Shown here piece by piece: positions 7,869-15,744 of a stretch of DNA of 45,796 nt. A program made the position numbers and the translations under genes. How positions within the stretch are numbered: the stretch's first letter is position 1; each line of letters starts with the position of its first letter. The stretch is taken from positions 1 through 45,796 of the forward strand of contig VXOR01000005.1 of assembly GCA_009840005.1 (NCBI GenBank), written 5' to 3'. The stretch is from Gemmatimonadota bacterium (GTDB lineage: Bacteria; Latescibacterota; UBA2968; UBA8231). Below the pieces are notes generated by a model. It was given only the letters and a program-made list of their open reading frames with translations, was not told the DNA's origin and searched no databases.

Positions 7869-8846
7869 ATGAGCTATAAACCAGTGGCCGACCAGCGGCC
7901 CGATCGCTACAAAGTCTCCACGGCGGAATACGCCCAGTATCAAAGACAGGGTTTTCTAGTCGTCGAACGCTTAGTCGATTTAGACAAAGTGGAAGAACTC
8001 AAAGCGCACGTCATGGCCATGCTCAAGGGCCAAATCGACGTTCCCGGCCAAGAGCCGCCGCCCCCTGAGGCGACGGAAGAGGAGCTAGTGCAGCGCTTTA
8101 CGCGGGTGCATCAACTGCACCGCTGGGACGCCACCTGCGAACGCTTCTTGTTGCACCCGCGCGTCTTGGACGTTTTGGAGGCGCTCATCGGGCCGAATGT
8201 GCTGGCCTTGCAGACCATGCAGTTTTTCAACGCGCCGGGCACGGGCGGACAGGGTTGGCATCAAGACTCCTATTATATCACGACGTACCCGGACACTCTT
8301 ATCGGTGCTTGGTTGGCCTTGGAGCGGGCCGACGAGGAGAACGGCTGTCTGTGGATCGCGCCTGGATCGAACCACGAGCCTATTTACCCAGACGAAGGCC
8401 GGGGGCACCTAGTCCACGCCGAGGGAGCTTTTGACGAAATTGAGACTGTAGAGGGGATTAGCCATCTCGACGACGAGGTCAATACGCTGTCGAGAGTGGC
8501 GCGGCGCTACGGAGACCCAGTGCCGGTAGTGGTGGAGGCCGGCGATGTGGTGTTCTTCCATCCGCACCTTCTGCACCGCTCCCATCCCAATCAGTCGCCC
8601 GACCGCTGGCGTCGGGCATTTGTCAGCCATTACTGCAACGCCCGCTCTTGGGTGCCGTGGAACCACGGGGCACTTTATGAGGGGCCGGCGGCGAATTACA
8701 AGCACATTCTGGCGCGGGGCCGGACCCATCTACCCTTTGCCCACCCCAAGTTCGGCACGCCGTGCGCAGCGTTGGCAACCGATGCGAATGGCACTCCCGA
8801 GCGCATGGTGGCAAGTGGGGGCGATATGGAGAAGCAGGAGGGGTGA
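7869..8846 (+). CDS. PhyH-family dioxygenase (copy 3)
   Basis: A 325-residue PhyH protein of the long, well-conserved type closest to true phytanoyl-CoA hydroxylases. Iron ligands are H131 and D133 (GWHQDS) and H236 (LLHRSHPN). R248 or R249 (DRWRRAF) would bind 2-oxoglutarate. The segment ENGCLWIAPGSNHE is the usual family core. AGGAAAAA lies before the ATG, 26 bp after the MetE-like stop, so it belongs to the same co-directional run. The substrate is not identifiable from sequence. Confidence 0.88.
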   Translation: MSYKPVADQRPDRYKVSTAEYAQYQRQGFLVVERLVDLDKVEELKAHVMAMLKGQIDVPGQEPPPPEATEEELVQRFTRVHQLHRWDATCERFLLHPRVLDVLEALIGPNVLALQTMQFFNAPGTGGQGWHQDSYYITTYPDTLIGAWLALERADEENGCLWIAPGSNHEPIYPDEGRGHLVHAEGAFDEIETVEGISHLDDEVNTLSRVARRYGDPVPVVVEAGDVVFFHPHLLHRSHPNQSPDRWRRAFVSHYCNARSWVPWNHGALYEGPAANYKHILARGRTHLPFAHPKFGTPCAALATDANGTPERMVASGGDMEKQEG

Positions 8847-8920
8847 GGGCGATCCACCGACGGATCCGCGCAACTGACGGCGATTCCGAGTAGCCAACAA
8901 TACCTTACCTTGGGGGCCCT

Positions 8921-10042
8921 ATGACCGTATCCAAATGGCAAGAAGTATCCGAGCCGCTGCAGGCCGAACACGACGATGTGGTGATTGGTGCCGGCATCGT
9001 CGGCTCGTACGCAGCCACCCTGCTGCACCAGCGGGGCCGCGACGTCGCCCTAGTCGACGCCCGCTTTGCGGCCTCCGGTGCCTCGGGCCGCAACGCCGGC
9101 TTTGTGCTGACCTCGCAGCGCGAGACGTACCCCACTCTCATCGCCCAAGTGGGCCGTCCGGCCGCCCGCGAAATCCTCGACATGGTGCTCGACAACGTCG
9201 CCCGCATGCGCGCCTTGGCCAAGCAGTACGAAGTGCCTTGGGAAGAGGGCGCTATCCACCTCGCCGAAACCCAAGCCGACGCCCGCGAGCTAGAAGAGTG
9301 GGCCCGCGCCTTTGCCGCCGACGGCGTTGAGGTCGAGTTTGCCCACGGCGATCCCTATGGCGCTGGGTACGCGGCATCTCTACAGGTAGAGGGCGATTTC
9401 ATGGTGCAGCCAGCGCGCCTCACCGAGGCCATTGCCGCCGCCTCTGGGGCCACCTTTTACGACCACAATGAGGTCTATCGCATCGAATCGGAGGGCCAGG
9501 GTCTGATAGTGCGCGGACGTCGCGCCCATATCCGCTGCCGCAAGGTGTACATCGCCACCAATGGATACGGCTGCGATATGCACCCGCATTTGCGCCGCAT
9601 CGTGCGCCCAGTGCGCGGCCAGATTCTCATAACAACCCCGGTGGAACCTCTGATTCAAGTCGCCGGCATCACTGAGTACGATTACTTCCGCCAGCTTGAA
9701 GATGGGCGTTTGATGATAGGTGGTGCCCGGGCTTTTTTTGAGGAGCAGGAATACACCGCCGAGGACGCCGTCACCCCAAACCTGATACAGCACCTCGAGG
9801 CCTATTTGCGCCACTGGTTCCCGGGCATCTCCTTTGAAGTCGAGCACCAATGGGCTGGCATCCACGGCTTCACCCCGGATCGCCGAGCGGCTGTCGGCAC
9901 GCTCCCGGATCTGCCCGACGCGGTCTTTGCCCTCGGTTTTAGCGGCTACGGCAACTCCATTGGCCTGCTGGCCGCCGAGCGCATGGTGGAACTGGCCCTA
10001 GACGGACGCGACCCCGGGCCGCTTTCAGCGGCGCGTTTCTAA
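8921..10042 (+). CDS. FAD-dependent oxidoreductase (DAO / glycine oxidase type)
   Basis: A 373-residue flavoprotein of the DAO fold, which oxidises amines or amino acids. The dinucleotide-binding motif is VIGAGIVGSYAA near residue 22, followed by the acidic strand end LVDA and the ASGASGRNAGF loop typical of glycine, sarcosine and gamma-glutamylputrescine oxidases. The C-terminus carries WAGIHGFTPDRRAAVGTLP and the closing FALGFSGYG motif for flavin contact. There is no signal peptide, so it should be cytosolic. It ends the forward run that begins at 4204; the next gene is on the opposite strand. The particular amine substrate is unknown. Confidence 0.87.
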   Translation: MTVSKWQEVSEPLQAEHDDVVIGAGIVGSYAATLLHQRGRDVALVDARFAASGASGRNAGFVLTSQRETYPTLIAQVGRPAAREILDMVLDNVARMRALAKQYEVPWEEGAIHLAETQADARELEEWARAFAADGVEVEFAHGDPYGAGYAASLQVEGDFMVQPARLTEAIAAASGATFYDHNEVYRIESEGQGLIVRGRRAHIRCRKVYIATNGYGCDMHPHLRRIVRPVRGQILITTPVEPLIQVAGITEYDYFRQLEDGRLMIGGARAFFEEQEYTAEDAVTPNLIQHLEAYLRHWFPGISFEVEHQWAGIHGFTPDRRAAVGTLPDLPDAVFALGFSGYGNSIGLLAAERMVELALDGRDPGPLSAARF

Positions 10043-10096
10043 CCGGAAATTCACAACCCGCGATTGCGTCTGCCAGCTTCGATTGATTTAGACGCC

Positions 10097-10903
10097 CTAG
10101 GGCCTATGATCCGTATCAACAGGCACTTCGTCGTTGTCTAGGAAGCGCTCGGTGGTATTGTGGGTCGCCGGGCTGGTGCGGAAATCGGCGATCCAAGGCT
10201 GGCGGAAATAAGCCTGCTTTTCGCGCGGCAAGCTGTGCAGCACCACCGGGGGAATCTTCAGCCGGTGCCAGTGGGTAGCCAAATGAGAATAGGCGTTTAA
10301 GACGGTGACGCGTGGGGTGTCGCGACGCCACACCGGCCCGGCGTGGCACAAGTTTTCGGTGAAAAAAACTGCGCTACCGGCTGGGCAGGCGTACGTGGTA
10401 AGGAAGGGACTGCGCTTGCCTTCTTCCAGCGATAGGTGGTCTTCGTGGATGGGAAATTCCGACTTGTGGCTGCCGATTAAGAAATGGGTGCTCTGATCTT
10501 CTAAGGCAATATCGGTCAATTCAAAAATAACCCGCACCATACCGGCGTGGATGCGCCCGTTTTTCACCCGATAGCCAAAAATGGGATCGGCTTGACCGGG
10601 GCCACCTCCGTGTAGCCCGCCGTGCTCCTCGCCCTTTTTGCGCCAGACGCAGCTACAGCCTTCCAGCCGGATATCAGGACCAATTACCTCCCGAATCACA
10701 TCGACCACTTGGGGATGATCAATCAGTATGCTGGCCGGGCCACCGGGCACATCGCGATGTTCGGGCGGCAGTGATTCGGGGTCGTGTTTGATGCGGTCGA
10801 TCTGATCGACAATGGCGGCGACTTCGACTGGCTCCAGGATGGCGGGGCGCACCAAAAAGCCGGTGAGATCAAAGCGGAAGCGTTCTTCTTCGGTCATAGC
10901 CAT
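10097..10903 (-). CDS. PhyH-family protein with HxG in place of HxD (copy 4)
   Basis: A 268-residue PhyH-family protein, opening with RFRFDLTGFLVRP. The distal iron ligand H187 (NLCHAGP) and R198 (DTPRVT) are in place. The proximal motif reads LHGGG: H98-G99-G100, with no Asp or Glu two residues after the His. In the superfamily, loss of this carboxylate is known from Fe(II)/2-oxoglutarate halogenases, where chloride occupies the site; it also occurs in inactive or otherwise repurposed members. Which applies here cannot be decided from sequence. The next minus-strand gene (10967-12100) lies upstream, 63 bp away. No strong ribosome site precedes the ATG at 10903; a second in-frame ATG follows two codons later. 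Confidence 0.8.
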   Translation of the reverse strand: MAMTEEERFRFDLTGFLVRPAILEPVEVAAIVDQIDRIKHDPESLPPEHRDVPGGPASILIDHPQVVDVIREVIGPDIRLEGCSCVWRKKGEEHGGLHGGGPGQADPIFGYRVKNGRIHAGMVRVIFELTDIALEDQSTHFLIGSHKSEFPIHEDHLSLEEGKRSPFLTTYACPAGSAVFFTENLCHAGPVWRRDTPRVTVLNAYSHLATHWHRLKIPPVVLHSLPREKQAYFRQPWIADFRTSPATHNTTERFLDNDEVPVDTDHRP

Positions 10904-10966
10904 GGGAAATCTCTCGGGAAAATGTTTTTCTTGAGGATAGGAAACGGGCCGGTCTCGTGGCCGACC

Positions 10967-12100
10967 TCAGTTGACCCCCTGCATGAGGCGTTGGGTGATG
11001 GAGCCTTCTTGGGTCAGGGCATAGACGATCACGTTGACCGCCATCTGATTGTAGCGCGGGTTGCTCCCCCAGCCTACGTTGTCGATGCCGACCATCCGGT
11101 CGCGGATAAAATATCCGTTGACAATGTCCCGCCAGTCAACCAAGCCCCCAGTACCGCCTTTCAGCGCGAAAAAAGCATTGAAAACGGGATGCTCCAAAGG
11201 CAGGCGTTCTTTCCAAAAATCATACCCATCTACTAAGCCGCCGTACTTTACCAAGGCTTCGCGATGGTAACCTCCCATAATGAAGCCCCCAGACAGCATA
11301 TAGCGGGCATAGTTTTCCATTTCGCTCTCGTTGAGGGATCCCTGGGGGATGAGAATAGGCAGTTCGAGCAGGCGTCTGTCGTCGTAAGTAATCGTGCCGA
11401 TAAACTTAGCTTCAAGTCCGGTGTACTCATTGATGACGTCGCACAAAGCATCGATTGAGCGCAAATTCAAATTGCTGTAGCCCTGTATTTGATCGGTAAC
11501 GGCGCGGGCCGAAATCACATGGGCTATTTTGATGAAGCCCTTGATCGCCTGGGGATCGCCGACGTCCTGGACGACCATGGCCCGGTAGCGGCCGGTATCC
11601 ATGCTGTTGACATCGAGCATCTCCAAGGCCATGTCGATTTTGTGCTCCGGCATCCGCGTGCTGGTCACCGAGGTGGAGACGAGCTTGGGCTCGAGTGCAA
11701 GGCTGTTGGCAGCGTTATCGGTAATCGGCTTGAACAAGCTAATACCCGAGTTGCCAACGTGGCTGGAAATCAACGAGCGGACATTGAAGTTGGTCGTGGC
11801 CTGCACTTGATCTAGGCGGGCGGCGGCCAAGTGGACTTGGCGACGAGCTAGCTGGCGCTTGGGCTTGGGGATCTTGCGCAGTTCTAAGGGCTTGGTCAAG
11901 CGGGGTTCGCGCTTGATGAATTTGGTGCTAAGAGGCCGAGGAGCTTTGATCTCGACTTGTCGAAAGGGGTTGAGAGCGATGAACACTAACATGAGGCCGA
12001 CGGCTAGCGCCAAGGACAGGAGAAGGCCGCGGCGTAGGCGACGGACCAATTCGACGAGATCAAAATCCGCAGCGGGAGAATTAAAGCGGGAAGAACTCAT
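10967..12100 (-). CDS. DUF4159-domain protein with TonB-like N-terminal anchor
   Basis: A 377-residue protein. Residues about 25-46 are one transmembrane helix (LLLSLALAVGLMLVFIAL), followed by a proline/lysine/arginine-rich stretch (about 50-95) like the periplasmic linker of TonB-type proteins. The C-terminal half carries the DUF4159 pattern: ITYDDRRLLELPILIP, then an acidic helix (SEMENYARYMLSGGF), and a late IRDRMVGIDNVGW segment. DUF4159 has no assigned biochemical role; the fold resembles ThuA/glutamine amidotransferase-like domains. It is a bitopic inner-membrane protein with a periplasmic domain by prediction. It may share a transcript with the beta-propeller gene upstream (95 bp gap). 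Confidence 0.7.
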   Translation of the reverse strand: MSSSRFNSPAADFDLVELVRRLRRGLLLSLALAVGLMLVFIALNPFRQVEIKAPRPLSTKFIKREPRLTKPLELRKIPKPKRQLARRQVHLAAARLDQVQATTNFNVRSLISSHVGNSGISLFKPITDNAANSLALEPKLVSTSVTSTRMPEHKIDMALEMLDVNSMDTGRYRAMVVQDVGDPQAIKGFIKIAHVISARAVTDQIQGYSNLNLRSIDALCDVINEYTGLEAKFIGTITYDDRRLLELPILIPQGSLNESEMENYARYMLSGGFIMGGYHREALVKYGGLVDGYDFWKERLPLEHPVFNAFFALKGGTGGLVDWRDIVNGYFIRDRMVGIDNVGWGSNPRYNQMAVNVIVYALTQEGSITQRLMQGVN

Positions 12101-12195
12101 CGCGGCCCCCAGAGTGGAGGTTGAGGAGATCAGCCGACAAATAGGTGCTCAAGATACCCCAATCGACCGCTGCAATCAAGCACGGCTCACACCCT

Positions 12196-13227
12196 TTAAC
12201 CCACCTTCAGCGGATATACCCAGCAGGTGCTGCCGCCTAACTCGTAGGGCGCGCCAAAGGGTTCGAGGCGGCCGATTTCGTCAATGTGATAGGAGACCAG
12301 CCGCGTGGAACCGTCGCCGCCGCCGTACATGAACTTGCCTTCGGGTTCAATGGCAAAGGGGCGCGGGGTGGCCTCGCCGGGCTGCTGCCCCAGCGAGCGG
12401 ATCAGGCCGGTGTCTGGATCAATAGCAAACATGGCGATGCTGTCGTGGCCTCGGTTGGAGGCGTAGATCGACTTGCCGGAGGGGTGGATGTGGAGTTGGG
12501 CGTTGCTGTTGGCTTCGCGACCGGGAAAATCTTCGTCGGGCAGGGTCGATACGGTTTGCACTCCTTGCAGCGTGCCTTGGTCAGTGTCGAAGCGGTACAC
12601 GGTGACGCTGGAGCCTTGTTCGTTGTCGGCGTACACCACGTCGAGGTTGGGGTGAAATGCTAGATGGCGCGGACCTTCGCCGGCTCCGCAGGCCAGAATG
12701 GGGACGGTCGGGTTGGGGCTTAGTTTGCCGGTATCGGCGTCGAAGAGGAATTGGTAAATCGAATTGGCCGATTCGACGTGAGGCACAAAGGCGTAGCGGT
12801 TGGAGGGATCAGTGGCGATGTAGTGGGCAAAGCGCTCGGTCTCGTAGGTATCGACGGCCGGGTCCTGCAAAGCGCCATCGCCGCCGATGGCGTGGACTGT
12901 AGCCATGCCGCCGACGTAATAAGCTGCCAAAAGAAAGCGACCTGTGTGGTCGGCGGATAGATAGCAGGGCATGGCTGCGACCGGCACTTCGCCGAGGGGC
13001 GTCAAAGCCCCGGTGGCTGGATCGATGGCGTAGCTGCCAATGGCGTGGTCGTCGCCGTCTCGCAAGCCGACGTACAGGTATTGGCGCTTGGGGTCAGCGG
13101 CAACCGTGTAGCCACTTCTGCTCAGAGTAATCTGGTGTTTGCGTTCGAGTTGGCCCGAATCGGCATCCATGGCAAAGACGAGCAATTGGTTGTCCGCCGA
13201 GATCGGCACGTAGAGGTAGTAGCTCAT
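12196..13227 (-). CDS. Lactonase-family seven-bladed beta-propeller protein (Pgl/YbhE-like)
   Basis: A 343-residue beta-propeller of the lactonase family that includes 6-phosphogluconolactonase (YbhE). Repeated blades are visible, each with a D.G.L or D.D.G turn followed by a short strand (for example YAIDPATGALTPLGEV, FDADTGKLSPNPTV, FDTDQGTLQGVQTV, FAIDPDTGLIRSLGQ). GEGPRHLAFHP and NAQLHIHPSGKSIYASNRGHDS are the best conserved family segments. There is no signal peptide. The real substrate is uncertain because many members are annotated from fold alone. It is divergent from the TIM-barrel gene at 13326. Confidence 0.85.
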   Translation of the reverse strand: MSYYLYVPISADNQLLVFAMDADSGQLERKHQITLSRSGYTVAADPKRQYLYVGLRDGDDHAIGSYAIDPATGALTPLGEVPVAAMPCYLSADHTGRFLLAAYYVGGMATVHAIGGDGALQDPAVDTYETERFAHYIATDPSNRYAFVPHVESANSIYQFLFDADTGKLSPNPTVPILACGAGEGPRHLAFHPNLDVVYADNEQGSSVTVYRFDTDQGTLQGVQTVSTLPDEDFPGREANSNAQLHIHPSGKSIYASNRGHDSIAMFAIDPDTGLIRSLGQQPGEATPRPFAIEPEGKFMYGGGDGSTRLVSYHIDEIGRLEPFGAPYELGGSTCWVYPLKVG

Positions 13228-13325
13228 GGTGTGATAATCCTCTCTTCGTTAGGTTTTCGATGAATTTGCCCTGATAAACTATGCAGCGCAGCCTGCTGGA
13301 CCAACTTAACGCGCTGGAGGAAACT

Positions 13326-14894
13326 ATGACAGAGCGAATGGCCGCGCCCAACTACGGCATCATGTACAACTGGGACGGTGCGCCCCACGGGTACAGCGAG
13401 TACCCCCAATCGCTGGCGCAGTTCCTCGACAAAGTGTACGCGCCGCTAGCCGATACTCAGGTGGGCGCTTTGTGCTGGTGCGTGGGCGTCCACGAAGTAC
13501 CTTGGCCATCGCAGCAGTTGGATGTGGTCGGCGCATCGACCGAGCGGCGCTACGATTCTGTGCAGACTATGCGCCACACCGAAAACATCCGCGCCTTTTT
13601 TGAGCGGGGGGACGATCTGTACGGAGCGCTGGTGCAGCGCGGGCGCGAACTCGGCATGGCAGTGCTGCCGTCGCTGCGCATGAACGACAACCACTTCTGG
13701 GATTTGCGCCCGGGCGATCTGGGAGGCTTGCAACGGTCCGAACTGACGCCGCTGCGGCAGCAGCACCCCGAGTGGCTTTTGGGCGAGGACCAGGCGCCGG
13801 GCTGGGCCTCAACTTCGTGGAATATGGCCATCCCCCAAGTGCGGGCTTATATCTTGCAGCGCGTCGTCGAAGCCTGCCGCTTGGCCGATTGGGACGGCGT
13901 CGAATTGGATTGGCAGCGGCACGCCTTTCACCTGCCAGCCGACGATGCGTACCGCCTGCGCTACGTTTTGACCGATCTCATGCAGGCCATTCGGAAGCAG
14001 ACCGACCAGATCGCCGAGGAGCGCGGGCGGCCCTTTCACGTGGCCGTGCGGGTGGCCACGACCTTTGAAGCTTGCCGCCGCATTGGCTACGATGTCGAGA
14101 CTTGGGTGCGGGATGACTTGTGCGATGTGGTTATCAGCGGCGGCAATTCGGGGACCGACCCAGGGGCCGAGGTCGAGCAGTTTGTCGAGTTGTGCCGTCC
14201 CCACCGCGTGCACTTCTACGCTGGCTTTGACACAGACGGGCGGCAACAAGCGCGGCGGCTGCGGCCCCACGGGGCGTGGCGGGTGGATTGGTTCCGCGGC
14301 TTGGCGCAAGACCAGCTAGCGCGCGGGGCGGATGGCGTGTACGTGTTCAACTGGCACGGCCATGCCCAGACGCACCGACCTTTGCTCACTACCATGGGAT
14401 CGGCGGAAACCCTAGTCGGCCTAGACAAAGTGTACACCGCCCTGCACCGCAGCATTGGCCCCAAGACCGGGAACCGGGTGGATGCCGAGCGCGACGACCG
14501 CCTGTACGGCGAGATTCCGGTGACGCTGTATCCCACGCTGACGGACCGTGGGCCGATCTTCCACATCCGCGTCGGTGACGAGGTCGAGACCGAGGATCAG
14601 TTGGCTGTCGCCGAATTACAAATCGAAATGGCCCATTGGTCGCCCGCCGATCGGATCGAAGTGATGTTGGATGGGGTCGCGTTGGGGACGCCTGTGGTGC
14701 GCGATACCGCGGCTGAAGATGCGGCCGATCCGAGCGATGTGTCGGAAAACGCTTGGCTTTGCTGGAACTTGATCACGGCACAGGTGGGGCGCGGTGTCCA
14801 CCAAGTACAGGTGCAATTGCTAGAGCGGGATGCGCGGCTGCGGGTGCCCTTGCGGATCGAACACGTGGAAATCTATTTGCAGTACCGCCGATAG
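13326..14894 (+). CDS. TIM-barrel glycoside-hydrolase-like protein (paralogue of 23772-25343)
   Basis: About 522 residues. The N-terminal two thirds look like a family-10-like TIM barrel: the strand IMYNWDG, an AVLPSLRMND strand, then DWDGVELDWQRHAF, with acidic residues at a strand end as in glycoside hydrolases. Later strands VVISGGNSG, VHFYAGFD and GVYVFNWHGH follow. The last 150 residues look like a beta-sandwich. There is no signal peptide, so export is not indicated. GGAGG sits just upstream of the ATG at 13326; an earlier in-frame ATG at 13281 lacks a ribosome site. It shares architecture, length and C-terminal motifs (for example R.E..LLERDA.L) with the minus-strand gene at 23772-25343. 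The substrate is unknown. Confidence 0.7.
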   Translation: MTERMAAPNYGIMYNWDGAPHGYSEYPQSLAQFLDKVYAPLADTQVGALCWCVGVHEVPWPSQQLDVVGASTERRYDSVQTMRHTENIRAFFERGDDLYGALVQRGRELGMAVLPSLRMNDNHFWDLRPGDLGGLQRSELTPLRQQHPEWLLGEDQAPGWASTSWNMAIPQVRAYILQRVVEACRLADWDGVELDWQRHAFHLPADDAYRLRYVLTDLMQAIRKQTDQIAEERGRPFHVAVRVATTFEACRRIGYDVETWVRDDLCDVVISGGNSGTDPGAEVEQFVELCRPHRVHFYAGFDTDGRQQARRLRPHGAWRVDWFRGLAQDQLARGADGVYVFNWHGHAQTHRPLLTTMGSAETLVGLDKVYTALHRSIGPKTGNRVDAERDDRLYGEIPVTLYPTLTDRGPIFHIRVGDEVETEDQLAVAELQIEMAHWSPADRIEVMLDGVALGTPVVRDTAAEDAADPSDVSENAWLCWNLITAQVGRGVHQVQVQLLERDARLRVPLRIEHVEIYLQYRR

Positions 14895-14925
14895 TCTGTC
14901 GCTTTGGAAATCAAAAGAAAAAATT

Positions 14926-15096
14926 ATGAAGAAGGTTAAGACTGAGATGGACGACGAACTTCGTTCGGAGTACGATTCGAAGAGCTTACGGGTGAGAAAG
15001 GTTGGTCCTAAGCGGAAGAGAAGAAGGTTGATGGCAGACATAAAAAAAAGAGAAACTACTGACTTTGAAAACACTGGCAGGGGAAGGAAAATCGCC
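14926..15096 (+). other. Lysine/arginine-rich in-frame leader, possible small-protein remnant
   Basis: From the ATG at 14926 an open frame of 57 codons runs without a stop into the downstream NAD(P)-binding gene. Its first part, DDELRSEYDSKSLRVRKVG, resembles the start of a widespread family of small proteins (D-E-L-R-P-E-Y-D type) often found as antitoxin-like genes; the rest is basic and low complexity. This suggests a small gene that lost its C-terminus and fused to the next frame. It could also simply be a non-functional stretch. The local sequence is more AT-rich than its surroundings. Confidence 0.35.
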
Positions 15097-15711
15097 ATGA
15101 AGCTCATCGTCTTCGGCGCGACGGGGAAAACCGGGCAGCACGTCTGGCGGCAGGCACTCGAACAGGGTCACGACGTCACGGCCTTCGCGCGCTCGGTGGA
15201 CAAAATTGACCGCAGCGATTCCAGTGTGCGCGTCGTTCAGGGCGACGTCACGGACGCCGAGTCGGTCGCCTCAGCGGTCGCCGGCCACGACGCGGCGATT
15301 GTCGCCTTAGGCAGCAACAACCTGCGCGACAAGACCACCCTCACCGCCGGTACTCGGAACGTCGTGGACGGCATGACCCAACACCAAGTCGGGCGTCTCG
15401 TCGTGGTATCCGCCGCGGGAGTGGGGGAAAGCTGGGGGCAGATCTCGTGGCTCGCGCACCTGATGTTTAGGACGCTGCTGCGCAACATCTACGCTGACCA
15501 CGAGGCGCAGGAAGCGGTCGTCAAGGCTAGCGAGCTCGACTGGACGATTGTTCGCGCCGCCATTCTGAAAGATGAACCGGCCTCGGGAGATTACACCGCC
15601 AGCAACACTGGAACGGTCGGTCATATCAATCGCGCTGACCTCGCGGACTTTCTGGTCAGGCAGGTGAACGACGAAGCCTGGAGGAAACAGGCCATATCTG
15701 TCACGTCATAG
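15097..15711 (+). CDS. NAD(P)H-binding atypical SDR (NmrA / BVR-B like)
   Basis: A 204-residue Rossmann protein of the atypical SDR group that includes NmrA-like sensors and biliverdin-reductase-B-like flavin reductases. The N-terminal IVFGATGKTGQHV (residues 4-16) is the NAD(P)-binding loop. VVSAAGVGES and the later LDWTIVRAAIL are typical family segments. The start at 15097 is chosen because this Met begins the Rossmann strand and AGGGGAAGGAAA lies directly upstream; the frame is open further upstream to 14926. It lies alone between the TIM-barrel gene and the efflux operon. Substrate or sensing role is unknown. Confidence 0.82.
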   Translation: MKLIVFGATGKTGQHVWRQALEQGHDVTAFARSVDKIDRSDSSVRVVQGDVTDAESVASAVAGHDAAIVALGSNNLRDKTTLTAGTRNVVDGMTQHQVGRLVVVSAAGVGESWGQISWLAHLMFRTLLRNIYADHEAQEAVVKASELDWTIVRAAILKDEPASGDYTASNTGTVGHINRADLADFLVRQVNDEAWRKQAISVTS

Positions 15712-15744
15712 GCCGCGCAACGGCTATCGAACGAACCCATTGGA

